Origin: Ensifer sesbaniae
GTDB lineage: Bacteria; Pseudomonadota; Alphaproteobacteria; Rhizobiales; Rhizobiaceae
Reading direction: 5' to 3'
Length of the DNA: 64,000 nt
Assembly: GCF_013283665.1 (NCBI RefSeq)
Contig: NZ_JABEKU010000001.1
Span: forward strand, 806,001-870,000
Under the pieces are notes generated by a model, which was not told the DNA's origin, made no database searches, and saw only the letters and a program-made list of their open reading frames with translations. Positions 28,527-39,763 of this stretch are shown one piece after another (position 1 is the stretch's first letter; every line of letters begins with the position of its first letter). A program made the translations under genes and the position numbers.

Positions 28527-28533
28527 GGTTACA

Positions 28534-28848
28534 ATGGAAAAATATGCGTTCCGCATGCGGCTGAACCCGGGCATGGCGGCCGAATATAAGGCGCGGCACG
28601 ACGCCATCTGGCCGGAGCTGGCGGCACTCTTGAAGGAGGCCGGCGTCTCCGATTATTCCATCCATCTGGACGAGGAGACGAACCTGCTCTTCGGCGTGCT
28701 CTGGCGGACCGACGATCACCGCATGGCCGACCTGCCGTCCCATCCGATCATGCGGAAATGGTGGGCCTACATGGCCGATATCATGGAAACCAAAGCCGAC
28801 AACGAGCCGGTGGCCGTACCGCTCAAGACCGTCTTTCATATGGATTGA
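28534..28848 (+). CDS. rhaU: L-rhamnose mutarotase
   Basis: A 104-residue protein that interconverts the anomers of L-rhamnose. It starts [20 protein letters not shown], the typical RhaM/RhaU opening with the HDAIWPEL motif (His in the active site) next, and ends with [23 protein letters not shown] lies 6 bases before the ATG, and rhaQ ends 7 bases upstream. It is named rhaU in the Rhizobium rha operon. Confidence 0.93.
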   Translation: MEKYAFRMRLNPGMAAEYKARHDAIWPELAALLKEAGVSDYSIHLDEETNLLFGVLWRTDDHRMADLPSHPIMRKWWAYMADIMETKADNEPVAVPLKTVFHMD

Positions 28849-28852
28849 TGTG

Positions 28853-30241
28853 ATGCGGGTCGTTGGCGTCATCGATATCGGCAAGACCAATGCCAAGGTC
28901 GCGGCTGTCGATCTCGACCGTTTCGAGGAGATCGCCGTCCGCAAGACGGCGAATGCGGTGCTCACCGACGGTCCCTATCCGCATTTCGATATCGAGCATC
29001 TCTGGGCCTTCGTGCTCGACAGTCTGGCGGCACTGAATGCCGAGCACGCCTTCGAGGCAATCTCGATCACCACCCATGGCGCGACGGCTGTCGTGCTCGA
29101 TGCGGCCGGCGATCTGGCGCTGCCGGTGTTGGATTACGAATATGTCGGTCCCGACGGCCTTGCCGCTGAATATGATGCGGTGCGGCCGCCGTTTTCCGAG
29201 ACCGGTTCCGCGCGCCTGCCGATGGGCCTCAATGTCGGTGCGCAGCTCTTCTGGCAGCAGAAGACCTTTCCGGATGATTTTGCGCGGGTCTCCTCGATCC
29301 TCACCTACGCGCAATACTGGACCTATCGCCTGACGGGCGTGCTCTGCAACGAACTGACCTCGCTCGGCTGCCATACGGATCTCTGGAACCCGCGAGCCGG
29401 GACCTTCTCGTCCCTGGTCGAGCGCCAGGGCTGGCGGCCGCTTTTCGCGCCGGTGCTGAAGGCAAGCGATATCGCTGGCACCTTGCGGCCGGAACTCTGC
29501 GCCGCGACCGGGATTGCTGCCGAGACTTCAGTCTATTGCGGAATCCATGACTCCAACGCCTCTCTGCTCCCGCATCTGCTGACGCGTGCCTCGCCCTTCA
29601 CGGTGGTCTCCACTGGCACCTGGGTCGTCATGCTGGCGGTCGGCGCGGAGCCGAAGCCACTCGACGAACATCGCGACACGCTCATCAACGTCAATGCGCT
29701 TGGCGATCCCGTGCCCTCGGCCCGCTTCATGGGCGGCCGGGCGTTCCAGCTTCTATTGGGGGAAGGGGCAGTTCCCGCATCGCCGGAGGTGGAGGCGGCC
29801 GTCGCCAAAGGCGGCCATATGCTGCTGCCGTCGATACCCGAGGGCTCCGGTCCCTTTCCGGCTTCGAAGGCGATCTGGACGACCGGCGAGAAGGCGCTTG
29901 GCCCCGCCGAGCGTTTTGCCGTCGTGTCGTTTCACCTGGCGTTGATGACGGCCACCTGCCTCGATCTGATCGGAGCGCGCGGAGAGATCGTCGTCGAGGG
30001 ACCGTTTGCGGTCAATACGGCCTATCTGCGCATGCTGGCAGCGGCGACCGGTCGGCCGGTCTTCGCCGATCCCCAGAATGTTACGGGTACGAGCCTTGGC
30101 GCGGCAAGCCTGGTCGCGGGGTCCAAGGTCAGGACCGGCGTTCAGCCACTCGCGGGCGAGGTTCCCGAGAGTTTCGCAAATTATGCAAGGGCGTGGCGAA
30201 AGGCGGCACTGGACCATGCAGGCAAAGAAAAGCGGCTGTAG
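28853..30241 (+). CDS. rhaK: FGGY-family rhamnose kinase
   Basis: A 462-residue sugar kinase with the N-terminal ATPase loop VIDIGKTNAKVAAVD and the second-domain segments GIHDSNASLLPH and TVVSTGTWVVM. The position fits the last gene of rhaRSTPQUK. In R. leguminosarum the equivalent RhaK is needed both for phosphorylation and for activity of the ABC transporter, a known unusual coupling. Whether it acts on rhamnose or rhamnulose cannot be read from sequence. The ATG at 28853 is used; a GTG three bases earlier would add one residue. Confidence 0.9.
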   Translation: MRVVGVIDIGKTNAKVAAVDLDRFEEIAVRKTANAVLTDGPYPHFDIEHLWAFVLDSLAALNAEHAFEAISITTHGATAVVLDAAGDLALPVLDYEYVGPDGLAAEYDAVRPPFSETGSARLPMGLNVGAQLFWQQKTFPDDFARVSSILTYAQYWTYRLTGVLCNELTSLGCHTDLWNPRAGTFSSLVERQGWRPLFAPVLKASDIAGTLRPELCAATGIAAETSVYCGIHDSNASLLPHLLTRASPFTVVSTGTWVVMLAVGAEPKPLDEHRDTLINVNALGDPVPSARFMGGRAFQLLLGEGAVPASPEVEAAVAKGGHMLLPSIPEGSGPFPASKAIWTTGEKALGPAERFAVVSFHLALMTATCLDLIGARGEIVVEGPFAVNTAYLRMLAAATGRPVFADPQNVTGTSLGAASLVAGSKVRTGVQPLAGEVPESFANYARAWRKAALDHAGKEKRL

Positions 30242-30302
30242 AGCAGCGCCCTCGGCCATAGACATGCTTGGTTGTGCCAGTAAGAGACGGACCTTGGTCC
30301 TA

Positions 30303-30416
30303 TCAGAACACGGAACTGCGCTTTGCCGATCGGTTGTGTTCGATGTTGAGCACGATCGATACTGCCGTCATTGTCAGGATTGCGGTGAGAGCGGCGCCGA
30401 TTCCAAGAACAATCAT
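30303..30416 (-). CDS. Possible 37-residue membrane peptide
   Basis: The frame starts MIVLGIGAALTAILTMTAVS with a single hydrophobic helix (about 1-24) and ends in a short basic tail (EHNRSAKRSSVF). GGGA lies about 9 bases upstream of the ATG. It lies alone between rhaK and the che operon. Coding is plausible but unproven. Confidence 0.4.
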   Translation of the reverse strand: MIVLGIGAALTAILTMTAVSIVLNIEHNRSAKRSSVF

Positions 30417-30930
30417 TGTTCGTTTCCCGTAAGCGCATCGTCATGATGTCGCTTTGCTTGGTGCGAAGGTTTCCTCGCGCATGCAGCGCCCACTCCACTT
30501 TCGCTTCGATACGCGAGCGCAAGTGCAAGTGCAATTCTAAACTCTTGTGATTGAGAACCTGTTGTAGTTCGGCGGCTATATTACAGTTTTGTTGCAGCGC
30601 AAGAACGACCCGCTAAAACACCCCCGCGAACTTTAGTGAATCCGATTTGAGGCGAGGGACCGTTAACCTTCAAGCAAGGAATTAACCATAAACATGGTCC
30701 CACACGTCGGAATGGGATAATTCACAAGTCTCCTCAAGGCATGATGCCGCCCCGCCGTACCGGTTCCGGTCCGGTATCCAATCTTCACCGAATTTACTTG
30801 CGGGATGAACGATGGCAGACGCCGCCGGCGGGGGCTGATCTCATCAATGTGGCGTGCACGTCTGGTGGACCGTAGCTCCCCTTGATCCTCCCAGGCAAAT
30901 TCCGAACGCGCAAATACCCGGGGATCAGCG
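30417..30930. promoter_or_regulatory. Upstream region of the chemotaxis operon
   Basis: The 514 bases before icpA hold no convincing gene. The region must contain the operon promoter, but I cannot assign boxes with confidence. Two TTAACC segments (30662-30688 region) recall the TTAAC-rich stretches before the flagellin genes. Confidence 0.35.
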
Positions 30931-32544
30931 TTGAGGCAGGAAGCGTCGTCAGAACAGGCAAGGAAAGGCCAGGCAGGCAGCCTGCTGGAGCGCCTGCGTT
31001 TTGCCGGGCTCGACGACGAGAGCTGCAACCGCGTCCGGGACCACAGACAGAAGCTTTCCCCCCGCATCGACCAGGCGCTTCGTGACCTTTTCCAGCGCCT
31101 GCAGACCTATCCCGATGCTGCCCGCCATTTCGACAGCGATCGCCAGATCGATCGTCTTCAAGACCTGCAATCGTCGCACTGGAATGTGCTGACAGACGCG
31201 CGTTTCGACGGGCTCTATGCCGAGCGCGTCAAGGTGCTCGCCGATACGGCCAGCCGCATGGGTCTCGATCCGCGCTGGCAGATGGCAAGCCATGCGGTCG
31301 TGCTCGAACATCTCCTCGTCGGTCTCATCGAAGAGGCCTGGCCGAGATCCTTCCTGCCGATGGGCAAGGCACGTCGTCGTGAGCTCTGCGACCTCGTCGC
31401 CGCGCTCGTGCGTACGGTCTTCGTCGACACAGAGATCGGCGTCTCGCTCCGTTTCAATGCCCTTCGCCAGCAGCACCAGCGGCAATTGACCGAGCAGCGC
31501 AGCGCCGACGAACAGGAAGTCAAGGCGCTCTTCGGCGACTTTGCCGAGAGCTTGAGTCAGGGCGATCTCGGCGCGCGGCTGCCGGAAGCGGCAGCGGAGG
31601 CCTACCAGCCGATCGTTGCCAGCCTCAATACGGCACTGGAACAGATTCAGCAGAGCCTGCAGGCATCCGATCGCCACAATCGTTCTGCCGAGGCCCTGGT
31701 CGATCACATGCGTGGAAACGCAGCCGCTTTCTCGGACAAGGCGGGCGCCGAAGCCAATGCGCTGTCCGGGCAACTTGCGGCGCTCTCGGACATGGCGGGC
31801 CGCATGGCATCCGGCTCCGGCCGCATCAGCGCGACGGAAACGAAGGCCAACGAAACTCGTATCGCCGTCGAGCGCAGCGGCGAGATCGCCGGCCAGGCGA
31901 TCACCGCCATGGCCGATATCGAAGCTTCGGCCGAAAAGATCGGCCAGATCATCGGCGTCATCGACGAGATCGCCTTCCAGACCAACCTGCTGGCGCTCAA
32001 TGCCGGCATCGAAGCGGCGCGGGCCGGCGACAGCGGTCGCGGCTTTGCCGTCGTCGCCCAGGAAGTGCGTGCCCTGGCGCAGCGCTCCGGTGAGGCGGCC
32101 CGTGAAATCAAGCAGCTCGTCTCCGGCACCAAGGCCCAGGTCGAGACCGGCGTCGAGATCGTCGGCCGAACCCAGGACGCGATCAGCAGCATCGTCGAGC
32201 AGGTCACGTCGATTAATTCGGCGGTTTCCGGCATCGCCCGCGAAGCGGAGCAGCAGGTCGGTGATCTCAGGGGCGTCGCTGCCGAGATCGGCACGATCTC
32301 CGAGCGCGTGCAAGCAAGCGCCGCCCTGGCCAGCGAAGCCACCCGTTCGTCGGACGATCTCCACACCGTCATCGTCGAGCTTGGCGAAACGATCCGCCGG
32401 TTCCGCCTGGAGCGGCGTCATCCCGTTTCGTCAGCCGCCGGTCGCGAGCCGCACAGGCCGACTCCGGGCGTGATTGCCGAGGAGCCGACGGTTGCGCTGT
32501 TCGACGACGGACCGCAGCGGCAGCTCGCCGGATGGCAGCGCTGA
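30931..32544 (+). CDS. icpA: Cytoplasmic chemoreceptor with globin-like sensor domain
   Basis: A 537-residue chemoreceptor without membrane spans, so it is cytoplasmic. Residues about 20-175 resemble a globin-coupled sensor ([20 protein letters not shown], then [11 protein letters not shown]), but where heme-binding members carry the proximal His before the MGLDPRW-type motif this protein has Thr-Ala-Ser (106-108), so heme binding is doubtful. The signalling hairpin tip [20 protein letters not shown] is intact, so it can couple to CheA and CheW. There is no C-terminal CheR-binding pentapeptide. TTG at 30931 follows GGGGA by 8 bases. As in S. meliloti, where the gene is icpA, it opens the che operon. 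Confidence 0.85.
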   Translation: MRQEASSEQARKGQAGSLLERLRFAGLDDESCNRVRDHRQKLSPRIDQALRDLFQRLQTYPDAARHFDSDRQIDRLQDLQSSHWNVLTDARFDGLYAERVKVLADTASRMGLDPRWQMASHAVVLEHLLVGLIEEAWPRSFLPMGKARRRELCDLVAALVRTVFVDTEIGVSLRFNALRQQHQRQLTEQRSADEQEVKALFGDFAESLSQGDLGARLPEAAAEAYQPIVASLNTALEQIQQSLQASDRHNRSAEALVDHMRGNAAAFSDKAGAEANALSGQLAALSDMAGRMASGSGRISATETKANETRIAVERSGEIAGQAITAMADIEASAEKIGQIIGVIDEIAFQTNLLALNAGIEAARAGDSGRGFAVVAQEVRALAQRSGEAAREIKQLVSGTKAQVETGVEIVGRTQDAISSIVEQVTSINSAVSGIAREAEQQVGDLRGVAAEIGTISERVQASAALASEATRSSDDLHTVIVELGETIRRFRLERRHPVSSAAGREPHRPTPGVIAEEPTVALFDDGPQRQLAGWQR

Positions 32545-32585
32545 TTTCGAGAACAGCACAGGGTTAGCAGTCGAGGAAGACAGGA

Positions 32586-32879
32586 ATGGCCAGCAACAAG
32601 ACCGCTCAAAAGACGCTCAGCCTCGCTCCGGTGTTGGATCTTAACGAGGCGACGACGCTGCATGAGAAGCTGCTCGCTCTCAAGGGCAGCGACGTCGCGA
32701 TCGACGCTTCGGCGGTCGAGCGGGTGGGGACGCTTTGCGTTCAGGTGCTGATGGCCGGCGCCAAGACCTGGGAAGAGGATCATTTGTCTTTCACCTTCAG
32801 CAAGGTGTCGGACGCTTTCGAGAAAACGACACAGCTCATCGGGGTCGAGATCGACCATCTGGTGGCCAAGGAGATTTGA
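32586..32879 (+). CDS. cheS: CheS, STAS-domain chemotaxis protein
   Basis: A 97-residue protein of STAS type (anti-sigma-factor-antagonist fold), with VLDLNEATTLHEKLLALKGS and AVERVGTLCVQVLMAGAKTW. In S. meliloti the product at this place, CheS, binds CheA and speeds removal of phosphate from CheY1 through CheA, serving the signal termination done by CheZ elsewhere. It sits 3 bases before cheY1. Confidence 0.85.
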   Translation: MASNKTAQKTLSLAPVLDLNEATTLHEKLLALKGSDVAIDASAVERVGTLCVQVLMAGAKTWEEDHLSFTFSKVSDAFEKTTQLIGVEIDHLVAKEI

Positions 32880-32882
32880 GAA

Positions 32883-33248
32883 ATGAAGAAGCGAGTTCTG
32901 ACGGTCGACGACTCCCGGACGATCCGAAACATGCTGCTGGTCACGTTGAACAATGCCGGGTTCGAAACGATCCAGGCCGAGGATGGCGTCGAGGGCCTCG
33001 AGGTTCTCGAGGAAGCCAATCCCGATGTGATCGTCACCGACATCAACATGCCGCGTTTGGACGGCTTCGGGTTCATCGAAGGCGTGCGCAAGAACGATCG
33101 TTACCGCGCCATTCCGATCCTGGTGCTGACCACCGAAAGTGATGCCGAAAAGAAGAACCGTGCGCGTCAGGCGGGCGCAACCGGCTGGATCGTCAAGCCG
33201 TTCGACCCGACGAAACTCATCGACGCAATCGAGCGCGTAACGGCCTGA
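32883..33248 (+). CDS. cheY1: Response regulator CheY1 (phosphate sink type)
   Basis: A 121-residue single-domain receiver with acidic pocket LTVDDSRT, phospho-acceptor Asp53 in IVTDINMPRLDG, Thr in VLTTES and Lys in IVKPFDP. In S. meliloti CheY1 does not drive the motor but drains phosphate from CheY2 via CheA. It precedes cheA by 19 bases. Confidence 0.92.
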   Translation: MKKRVLTVDDSRTIRNMLLVTLNNAGFETIQAEDGVEGLEVLEEANPDVIVTDINMPRLDGFGFIEGVRKNDRYRAIPILVLTTESDAEKKNRARQAGATGWIVKPFDPTKLIDAIERVTA

Positions 33249-33267
33249 AGTCCGGGGATAGCCTCCA

Positions 33268-35556
33268 ATGGATATGAACGAAATCAAAGAGATCTTCTTC
33301 CAGGAATGCGAGGAGCAACTCGCCGAGCTGGAATCGGGTCTGCTGAAGCTCAATGACGGCGACCGCGACCCGGAAACGGTCAATGCGGTGTTCCGCGCGG
33401 TGCACTCGATCAAGGGTGGTGCCGGTGCCTTTGGGCTCGACGACCTCGTCTCGTTCGCGCATGTGTTCGAGACGACCCTTGATTGCGTTCGTTCCAACCG
33501 GCTGGATCCCGGGCCGGAAGTTCTGAAGGTCATGCTGAAGTCGGCCGACGTGCTGGCCGATCTCACCAATGCCGCTCGCGATGGCGGCAGCGTCGACGAG
33601 GCGCGCAGCCGACAGCTCATCAAGGAACTCGAAGCTCTGGCGAACGGCGAAGTGCCGCAAGCATCCGCAGCGCCGGTCGAAGTGGTCGCCAAACCCGTTG
33701 CCGCCGTGGCCGCGCCGCCGGTCAACGAGGAAGGCTTCCAGCCGGTCGCTTTCTCCTTCGACGACTTCGAAGCGGCCGAAGAACCGCCGCTGATGGAAAC
33801 GCCGACCTACGAGATCGTCTTCAGGCCGAAGTCCGATCTCTATGCCAAGGGCAATGAGGCAACGCTGCTTCTGCGCGACCTCTCCCGCCTTGGCGATATG
33901 AGCATCCATTGCGACATGGAAGCGCTGCCGACACTCGATCGGCTGAGTCCGGAGAGCGCCTACTTCTTCTGGAAGATCCAACTCGCGACCGACAAGGGCG
34001 AGGACGCGATCCGTGCCGTCTTCGAATTCGCCGAGTGGGATTGCGACCTGGAGATTTCCCTCGCGTCGGACGAAGCTGCGTCGTCCGACGAAGAGCTGCC
34101 GATGCAGCCAGTGCCCTTCGATCTGTCGATCCTCGATGACGAGCCGGCGGTATCGGTCGGTGTCGTCGAGGAGGAAGAACAGCTCGCGTCCCAGCAGCTC
34201 GGCAACGCCGCGGTTTCGGTTGCGGGGACTGCCAGCAACGTGCTGCAGATGGCGCAATCCGCAGCCCGCGCCCCGGCCGAGAAGGCAGCACCCGCCGCCA
34301 GTGCCGCTGCTCAGGGCGCTGCCGGCCAACAGGCCGCCGCATCGGCCGCCACGCCGACGATCCGCGTCGATCTCGACCGTGTCGATCGGCTGATCAACCT
34401 CGTCGGCGAGCTCGTCATCAACCAGGCGATGCTCTCGCAAAGCGTCGTCGAGAACGACACCAACGGCACGTCCTCGATCAACATGGGCCTCGAAGAGCTG
34501 CAGCAGCTCACCCGCGAGATCCAGGACTCGGTGATGGCGATCCGTGCGCAGCCGGTGAAGCCGGTGTTCCAGCGCATGTCGCGCATCGTCCGCGAAATCG
34601 CCGACATGACCGGCAAGTCGGTCCGCCTCATCACCGAGGGTGAAAACACCGAAGTCGACAAGACGGTTATCGACAAGCTTGCCGAGCCGCTGACCCACAT
34701 GATCCGCAACGCGGTCGACCACGGCCTCGAAACGCCGGAGAAGCGCCTTGCCGCCGGCAAGAGCGCCGAAGGTACGGTCCGCCTGACGGCGAAGCACCGC
34801 TCCGGCCGCATCGTCATCGAACTTGCCGACGACGGCGCCGGCATCAACCGCGAGAAGGTGCGCCAGAAGGCGATCGACAACGATCTGATCGCCGCCGATG
34901 CCAATCTTTCGGACGAAGAGATCGACAACCTGATCTTCCACGCCGGCTTCTCGACGGCGGACAAGATCTCCGACATCTCCGGCCGCGGCGTCGGCATGGA
35001 CGTGGTCAAGCGTTCGATCCAGGCGCTTGGCGGCCGCATCAACATTTCCTCGAAACCGGGCCACGGCTCGGTCTTCACCATGAGCCTGCCGCTGACGCTC
35101 GCCGTACTCGACGGCATGGTGGTCACCGTCGCCAACCAGACGCTCGTCGTGCCGCTGACCGCGATCGTCGAGACCCTGCAGCCGGAAGCGTCGGCGATCC
35201 ACTCCTTCGGCGCCAACCAGCGGCTGATCTCGATCCGCAACTCCTTCTGCCCCCTCGTCGACGTCGGCCGCATCCTCAACTTCCGCGCCATCCAGGCGAA
35301 CCCGGTCGAGGGCGTCGCACTTCTGGTGGAATCGGAAGGCGGCGGCCAGCGCGCCCTGATGGTCGATGCGATCCAAGGGCAGCGCCAGGTGGTGATCAAG
35401 AGCCTCGAAGCCAACTACACCCACGTGCCGGGCATCGCCGCCGCGACCATTCTCGGCGACGGCCGCGTGGCGCTCATCCTCGATGTCGATGCGATCGTCG
35501 CCGCCTCGCGCGGGCAGTCGCTGAAGCCTGAAATGTCACTTGCTGCAGTCGGATAA
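33268..35556 (+). CDS. cheA: Chemotaxis histidine kinase CheA
   Basis: A 762-residue kinase. The HPt domain has the phosphorylated His46 in [14 protein letters not shown] CheY-binding P2-like region spans about 180-270, after an Ala/Pro-rich linker. The dimerisation and ATPase domains follow with [12 protein letters not shown] (N box), [12 protein letters not shown] (G1) and [11 protein letters not shown] (G2), and a CheW-like regulatory domain ends the protein. It is autophosphorylated under receptor control and passes phosphate to CheY1, CheY2 and CheB. It overlaps cheW by one base. Confidence 0.97.
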   Translation: MDMNEIKEIFFQECEEQLAELESGLLKLNDGDRDPETVNAVFRAVHSIKGGAGAFGLDDLVSFAHVFETTLDCVRSNRLDPGPEVLKVMLKSADVLADLTNAARDGGSVDEARSRQLIKELEALANGEVPQASAAPVEVVAKPVAAVAAPPVNEEGFQPVAFSFDDFEAAEEPPLMETPTYEIVFRPKSDLYAKGNEATLLLRDLSRLGDMSIHCDMEALPTLDRLSPESAYFFWKIQLATDKGEDAIRAVFEFAEWDCDLEISLASDEAASSDEELPMQPVPFDLSILDDEPAVSVGVVEEEEQLASQQLGNAAVSVAGTASNVLQMAQSAARAPAEKAAPAASAAAQGAAGQQAAASAATPTIRVDLDRVDRLINLVGELVINQAMLSQSVVENDTNGTSSINMGLEELQQLTREIQDSVMAIRAQPVKPVFQRMSRIVREIADMTGKSVRLITEGENTEVDKTVIDKLAEPLTHMIRNAVDHGLETPEKRLAAGKSAEGTVRLTAKHRSGRIVIELADDGAGINREKVRQKAIDNDLIAADANLSDEEIDNLIFHAGFSTADKISDISGRGVGMDVVKRSIQALGGRINISSKPGHGSVFTMSLPLTLAVLDGMVVTVANQTLVVPLTAIVETLQPEASAIHSFGANQRLISIRNSFCPLVDVGRILNFRAIQANPVEGVALLVESEGGGQRALMVDAIQGQRQVVIKSLEANYTHVPGIAAATILGDGRVALILDVDAIVAASRGQSLKPEMSLAAVG

Positions 35557-36032
35557 TGACAATGACCTATGCCGCAAAAAATCTGACGACGGATGGACGG
35601 GAGCTGATCGCTTTCCGCGTCGGCGCTCAGGAATTCTGCGTGAACATCATGTCGGTGCGCGAGATCCGTGGCTGGACACCCGCGACGCCGATGCCGCATG
35701 CGCCGTCCTATGTGCTCGGCGTGATCAATCTGCGTGGCGCCGTGCTGCCGATCGTCGATCTTTCGGCCCGTCTCGGCATGACGCCGGCCGATCCGACGGT
35801 CCGCCACGTCATCATCGTCGCGCAGGTGAAGAGCCAGGTCGTCGGCCTTCTGGTGGACGCGGTCTCCGACATCCTGACGATCACCAACGACAAGATCCAG
35901 CCGACGCCGGATGTCGTGTCCTCGGAGTTTGAGAAGAGCTTCGCCCGCGGCGTGCTCGCGATCGAAGGCCGGATGATCTGCCTCATCGAGCTGGAAGCCA
36001 TCTTCCCACAGGAAGAAAGGGAAGCGGCATGA
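35556..36032 (+). CDS. cheW: Chemotaxis coupling protein CheW
   Basis: A 158-residue single CheW domain linking receptors to Che[21 protein letters not shown] at the start and [19 protein letters not shown] in the core, both typical. The ATG overlaps the cheA stop by one base; another in-frame ATG lies 6 bases on. It overlaps cheR by 4 bases. Confidence 0.95.
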   Translation: MTMTYAAKNLTTDGRELIAFRVGAQEFCVNIMSVREIRGWTPATPMPHAPSYVLGVINLRGAVLPIVDLSARLGMTPADPTVRHVIIVAQVKSQVVGLLVDAVSDILTITNDKIQPTPDVVSSEFEKSFARGVLAIEGRMICLIELEAIFPQEEREAA

Positions 36033-36937
36033 GGAACCAGGTCGCATTCGAACAGAAGCTGTCGCCGGACGAGTGCCTGGCAAGCGGCGAGTATCCGTTG
36101 ACCCGTCGTGACCTCAACGAGATCGCCGCGATGATCTATGCGGATGCCGGTATCTATCTCAACGAGAGCAAGGCGTCGCTGGTCTATTCGCGGCTGTCGA
36201 AGCATATCCGCAATCTCGGGCTCAGGGGCTTCCGTGATTATTGCCAACTGGTTGCTTCACCTGCCGGTGCCGCCGCGCGCCGCGACATGCTTTCGCATCT
36301 GACCACCAACTTCACGCGGTTCTTTCGCGAGAACCACCACTTCGAGCACCTGAAGACCGAGGTGTTGCCGGAACTGATCGCACGCGCCAAGGCCGGCGGT
36401 CGCGTGCGCATCTGGTCGGCCGCCTGCTCCGACGGGCAGGAGCCCTATTCGATCGCGCTGACCGTTCTGTCGCTGCTACCGAACGCGGCCGACTACGACT
36501 TCCGCATCCTCGCGACCGACATCGATCCGAAGATCCTGGCGCTCGCCCGCGCCGGCGCCTACGACGCGACGGCGCTCGAAACGGTCAACCCGGCGATGCG
36601 CAAGCAATGGTTCTCCGAGGTCAATGTCGGCGGCCGCTTCAAGTGGCAGATCGATGACCGCGTCAAGCGGCTGATCACCTTCAACGAGTTGAACCTGATG
36701 GCGCAGTGGCCGTTCAAGGGTCCGTTCGACGTCATCTTCTGCCGCAACGTCGTCATCTATTTCGACGAGCCGACGCAGATGAAGATCTGGTCGCGCTTCG
36801 CCGGCATGCTGAACACTGACGGTCATCTTTATATCGGCCATTCCGAGCGGGTGTCGGGTGACGCCAAGTCGCACTTCGACAACATCGGCATCACCACCTA
36901 CCGCCATACCGGCAAGTTTCATGGAGGACGGGCATGA
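36029..36937 (+). CDS. cheR: Chemoreceptor methyltransferase CheR
   Basis: A 302-residue SAM-dependent methyltransferase that methylates receptor glutamates. It shows the CheR hallmarks [17 protein letters not shown], the SAM site [15 protein letters not shown] and [13 protein letters not shown]. It overlaps cheW upstream and cheB downstream by 4 bases each, so translation is coupled. Confidence 0.96.
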   Translation: MRNQVAFEQKLSPDECLASGEYPLTRRDLNEIAAMIYADAGIYLNESKASLVYSRLSKHIRNLGLRGFRDYCQLVASPAGAAARRDMLSHLTTNFTRFFRENHHFEHLKTEVLPELIARAKAGGRVRIWSAACSDGQEPYSIALTVLSLLPNAADYDFRILATDIDPKILALARAGAYDATALETVNPAMRKQWFSEVNVGGRFKWQIDDRVKRLITFNELNLMAQWPFKGPFDVIFCRNVVIYFDEPTQMKIWSRFAGMLNTDGHLYIGHSERVSGDAKSHFDNIGITTYRHTGKFHGGRA

Positions 36938-37995
36938 CAGCTCCCGCTCGTGTTCTCGTCGTCGACGACTCGGCCACCATGCGTGGCCTGATTACCGCTG
37001 TCCTGAATGCCGACCCCGACGTGACCGTCGTCGGCCAGGCGGCCGATGCCATGGAAGCGCGCCAGGCGATCAAGCAGCTCGACCCCGACGTCGTCACGCT
37101 CGACATCGAAATGCCGAACATGAACGGCCTCGAATTCCTCGACAAGATCATGCGGCTGAGGCCAATGCCGGTCATCATGGTCTCGACGCTGACGCACAAG
37201 GGCGCGGAAGCGACGATCGCCGCGCTCGAAATCGGCGCCTTCGATTGCGTCGGCAAGCCGCATCCGGGCGACCCGCATCCCTTCGCCGGCCTAGTCGACA
37301 AGGTAAAGGCGGCCGCTCGTTCGCAGCGCAAGTTCATCATCACCGGTAACAAGATCGCGGGCTCGCCTGCTGCCGCCAATGCGAACACGGCTTCGGAATA
37401 CCGGGCCGGTCGCAAGGTCATCGCCATCGGTGCTTCGACCGGCGGCGTGGAGGCGTTGATCACGGTGTTGCAGAAGTTCCCGGCCAATTGCCCGCCGACC
37501 GTCATCACGCAGCACATGCCGCACACCTTCACCAGGAGCTTTGCCGAGCGGCTGAACCGCCTGTGCGCGCCGACGGTGCAGGAGGCGACGGATGGCGCGC
37601 GGCTCGAAATCGGCAAGGTTTACCTGGCGCCCGGCGGCGAGCGCCATCTGCAGGTCGCGAATGCGACGGCACCTTGCTGCCGCCTGGTCGAACGCGATCC
37701 GGTCAACGGCCATCGCCCGTCGGTGGATGTGCTGTTCGATTCCGTTGCCGAACTCGCCGGCCGCAACGCGATCGGCGTCATTCTGACCGGCATGGGGCGC
37801 GATGGCGCCTCCGGTCTCCTGAAAATGCGGCATGCCGGAGCAAAGACCTTCGGACAAAACGAAAAGACATGCGTCGTCTACGGCATGCCGAGAGTCGCCT
37901 ATGAATTGGGCGCCGTTGAAACCCAGCTTCCCCTCGGTTCCATCGGGGAGGAGGTCCTGAAAGCTGCGGCGCTCCGCAAGGAAGGAAGCGAATAA
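36934..37995 (+). CDS. cheB: Chemoreceptor methylesterase/deamidase CheB
   Basis: A 353-residue protein. The N-terminal receiver has VVDDSATM and phospho-acceptor Asp57 in [12 protein letters not shown]. The C-terminal esterase has the catalytic Ser in [12 protein letters not shown], His in [10 protein letters not shown] and Asp in [11 protein letters not shown]. Phosphorylation by CheA activates removal of receptor methyl groups, giving adaptation. Confidence 0.97.
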   Translation: MTAPARVLVVDDSATMRGLITAVLNADPDVTVVGQAADAMEARQAIKQLDPDVVTLDIEMPNMNGLEFLDKIMRLRPMPVIMVSTLTHKGAEATIAALEIGAFDCVGKPHPGDPHPFAGLVDKVKAAARSQRKFIITGNKIAGSPAAANANTASEYRAGRKVIAIGASTGGVEALITVLQKFPANCPPTVITQHMPHTFTRSFAERLNRLCAPTVQEATDGARLEIGKVYLAPGGERHLQVANATAPCCRLVERDPVNGHRPSVDVLFDSVAELAGRNAIGVILTGMGRDGASGLLKMRHAGAKTFGQNEKTCVVYGMPRVAYELGAVETQLPLGSIGEEVLKAAALRKEGSE

Positions 37996-38384
37996 TGTCC
38001 ATCGCCGAAAAAATCAAAGTTCTGATCGTCGACGATCAGGTGACGAGCCGCCTGCTGCTGGGTGATGCCCTGCAGCAGCTCGGTTTCAAGCAGATCACCG
38101 CTGCCGGTGACGGGGAGCAGGGCATGAAGATCATGGCCCAGAACCCGCATCATCTGGTGATCTCCGACTTCAACATGCCGAAGATGGACGGTCTTGGCCT
38201 CTTGCAGGCGGTCCGTTCCAACCCGACGACCAAGAAGGCGGCCTTTATCATCCTGACGGCCCAGGGCGATCGCGCGCTGGTCCAGAAGGCGGCGGCCCTC
38301 GGTGCCAACAACGTACTCGCCAAGCCCTTCACCATCGAAAAGATGAAGGCTGCGATCGAGGCGGTATTCGGGGCGCTCAAATGA
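37995..38384 (+). CDS. cheY2: Response regulator CheY2 (motor-binding type)
   Basis: A 129-residue receiver with LIVDDQVTS, Asp58 in [12 protein letters not shown], Thr in ILTAQGD and Lys in LAKPFTI. By position and sequence it matches S. meliloti CheY2, the regulator that slows the motor through FliM. It overlaps the cheB stop by one base and cheD by 4. Confidence 0.93.
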   Translation: MSIAEKIKVLIVDDQVTSRLLLGDALQQLGFKQITAAGDGEQGMKIMAQNPHHLVISDFNMPKMDGLGLLQAVRSNPTTKKAAFIILTAQGDRALVQKAAALGANNVLAKPFTIEKMKAAIEAVFGALK

Positions 38385-38935
38385 ACATGGAAGCCGCCGG
38401 CAAGCGCGTGCATGTCATCCAGGGCGAGTACAAGGTCTTCAACGATCCGAATATCGTACTGTCGACTATTCTCGGCTCCTGCGTGGCTGCATGCATGCGC
38501 GATCCCGTGGTCGGCGTCGGCGGCATGAACCATTTCCTGCTGCCTGGTTCCGCGACGTCGCCCGCTTCCGGCGGCGACGCCACGCGCTACGGGGTCCATC
38601 TCATGGAACTCCTGATCAATGGACTGCTGAAGCAGGGCGCACGTCGAGATCGTCTCGAAGCCAAGATCTTTGGCGGCGCCAAGACGATTGCGCGTTTCTC
38701 CAATGTCGGCGAACAGAATGCCGCCTTCGCACGGCAATTCTTGCTCGACGAAGGCATCCGCATCGTTGGCGAGAGCACCGGCGGCGAGCACGGCCGCAAG
38801 CTCGAATATTGGCCGTCCAGCGGCCGGGCCCGGCAATATGCCCTGACCGGCGTCGAGACGCAGCGCACCGTACAGATGGAGGAACGCCCGATCGTCGCGC
38901 CGAAGCCGGCCGAAAGCTCGATTGAATTCTTCTGA
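38381..38935 (+). CDS. cheD: Chemoreceptor glutamine deamidase CheD
   Basis: A 184-residue enzyme with catalytic Cys in [12 protein letters not shown] and His in [10 protein letters not shown], the CheD signature, plus the segment [20 protein letters not shown]. It deamidates glutamines on chemoreceptors. The C-terminal 20 residues extend beyond the core. Confidence 0.95.
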   Translation: MNMEAAGKRVHVIQGEYKVFNDPNIVLSTILGSCVAACMRDPVVGVGGMNHFLLPGSATSPASGGDATRYGVHLMELLINGLLKQGARRDRLEAKIFGGAKTIARFSNVGEQNAAFARQFLLDEGIRIVGESTGGEHGRKLEYWPSSGRARQYALTGVETQRTVQMEERPIVAPKPAESSIEFF

Positions 38936-39009
38936 TCCCGCGAGGCAGGCGCCTCGCAGGCCGCAAATACGACCTTCTACCGAAGCTCCGAGCCACGTGA
39001 GACATACCG

Positions 39010-39402
39010 ATGCAGACTGACTACCAGGGCCACATGCCGCACGTGGAAGAAGCACTGCCCGAAGTGCTGATGCGAATCGTCACCGAACTGCACGACGTCG
39101 CCTATCTGATCGAACGGGTCGAACCGCAGCTTCTGGGTGACGAGGGCGTTGATGCGCTCGCAAACCCGGACAAGATGATGGTGCTCCAGGGCATCGACCT
39201 CGCCGTGCAGAAGACGCGTGGCCTCGCGGAATTCATCGACACCATAACGGCGTCGATCCCTGACAACTGGTTGGTCGACGTGACCACCGCGGTCAGCCTC
39301 GTCAAGCTTGCCGATATGAAGAAGGCACTTGGCAACGGCATGTTGCGCCACGGCCACTCCCAGCCATTGACCAAGGCAGCCGGTGATTTCGAGGCGTTCT
39401 GA
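39010..39402 (+). CDS. cheT: CheT-like chemotaxis protein
   Basis: A 130-residue soluble helical protein at the position of cheT (formerly orf10) in the S. meliloti che operon. It has the segment ALPEVLMRIVTELHDVAYLI, which vaguely resembles CheZ-like helices, but no CheZ catalytic motif (D-x3-Q) that I can place with confidence. The 74-base gap after cheD is the widest in the operon's second half. The name rests mainly on position. Confidence 0.75.
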   Translation: MQTDYQGHMPHVEEALPEVLMRIVTELHDVAYLIERVEPQLLGDEGVDALANPDKMMVLQGIDLAVQKTRGLAEFIDTITASIPDNWLVDVTTAVSLVKLADMKKALGNGMLRHGHSQPLTKAAGDFEAF

Positions 39403-39763
39403 CGCTCGTCGGGAGCCCTGCTGACGCCGCGCCCGGACGATAAGTCTTTAGAATCAGGCATTTAATGGCGCGATAACTCATGGCCTGGCAAGGCTGCTTG
39501 TCCCGGATATCCGTCGCCCTGGGCTCTTGTTAGGCCGGTGGACAACTCCGCCGGCGCCGCCATCCGATCGGCCATCAAGCCGGATCAAGCCAAGTTCGCG
39601 CAAGTTTCGTTTCCTACGGTCCCGACCGGGGCTGGTAGATTCGCGCGCATTGGAAGTCGATACGAAGCATGTCGATACCCAGCAAACCCGAATGTTGGAA
39701 CTGCGCAGGGCGCTCGGCCGATGACCGGTCCGAATGTCCTGCGATACTGGGTGCGGAAACAGA
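39403..39763. other. Gap between cheT and fliF
   Basis: The 361 bases hold the likely fliF promoter. Small open frames here run into fliF out of frame or lack ribosome-binding sites, so I call none of them. Confidence 0.4.

Noticed and set aside
33217-35424. 735-codon minus-strand frame
   Set aside because: Antisense shadow of cheA, with no domain of its own.
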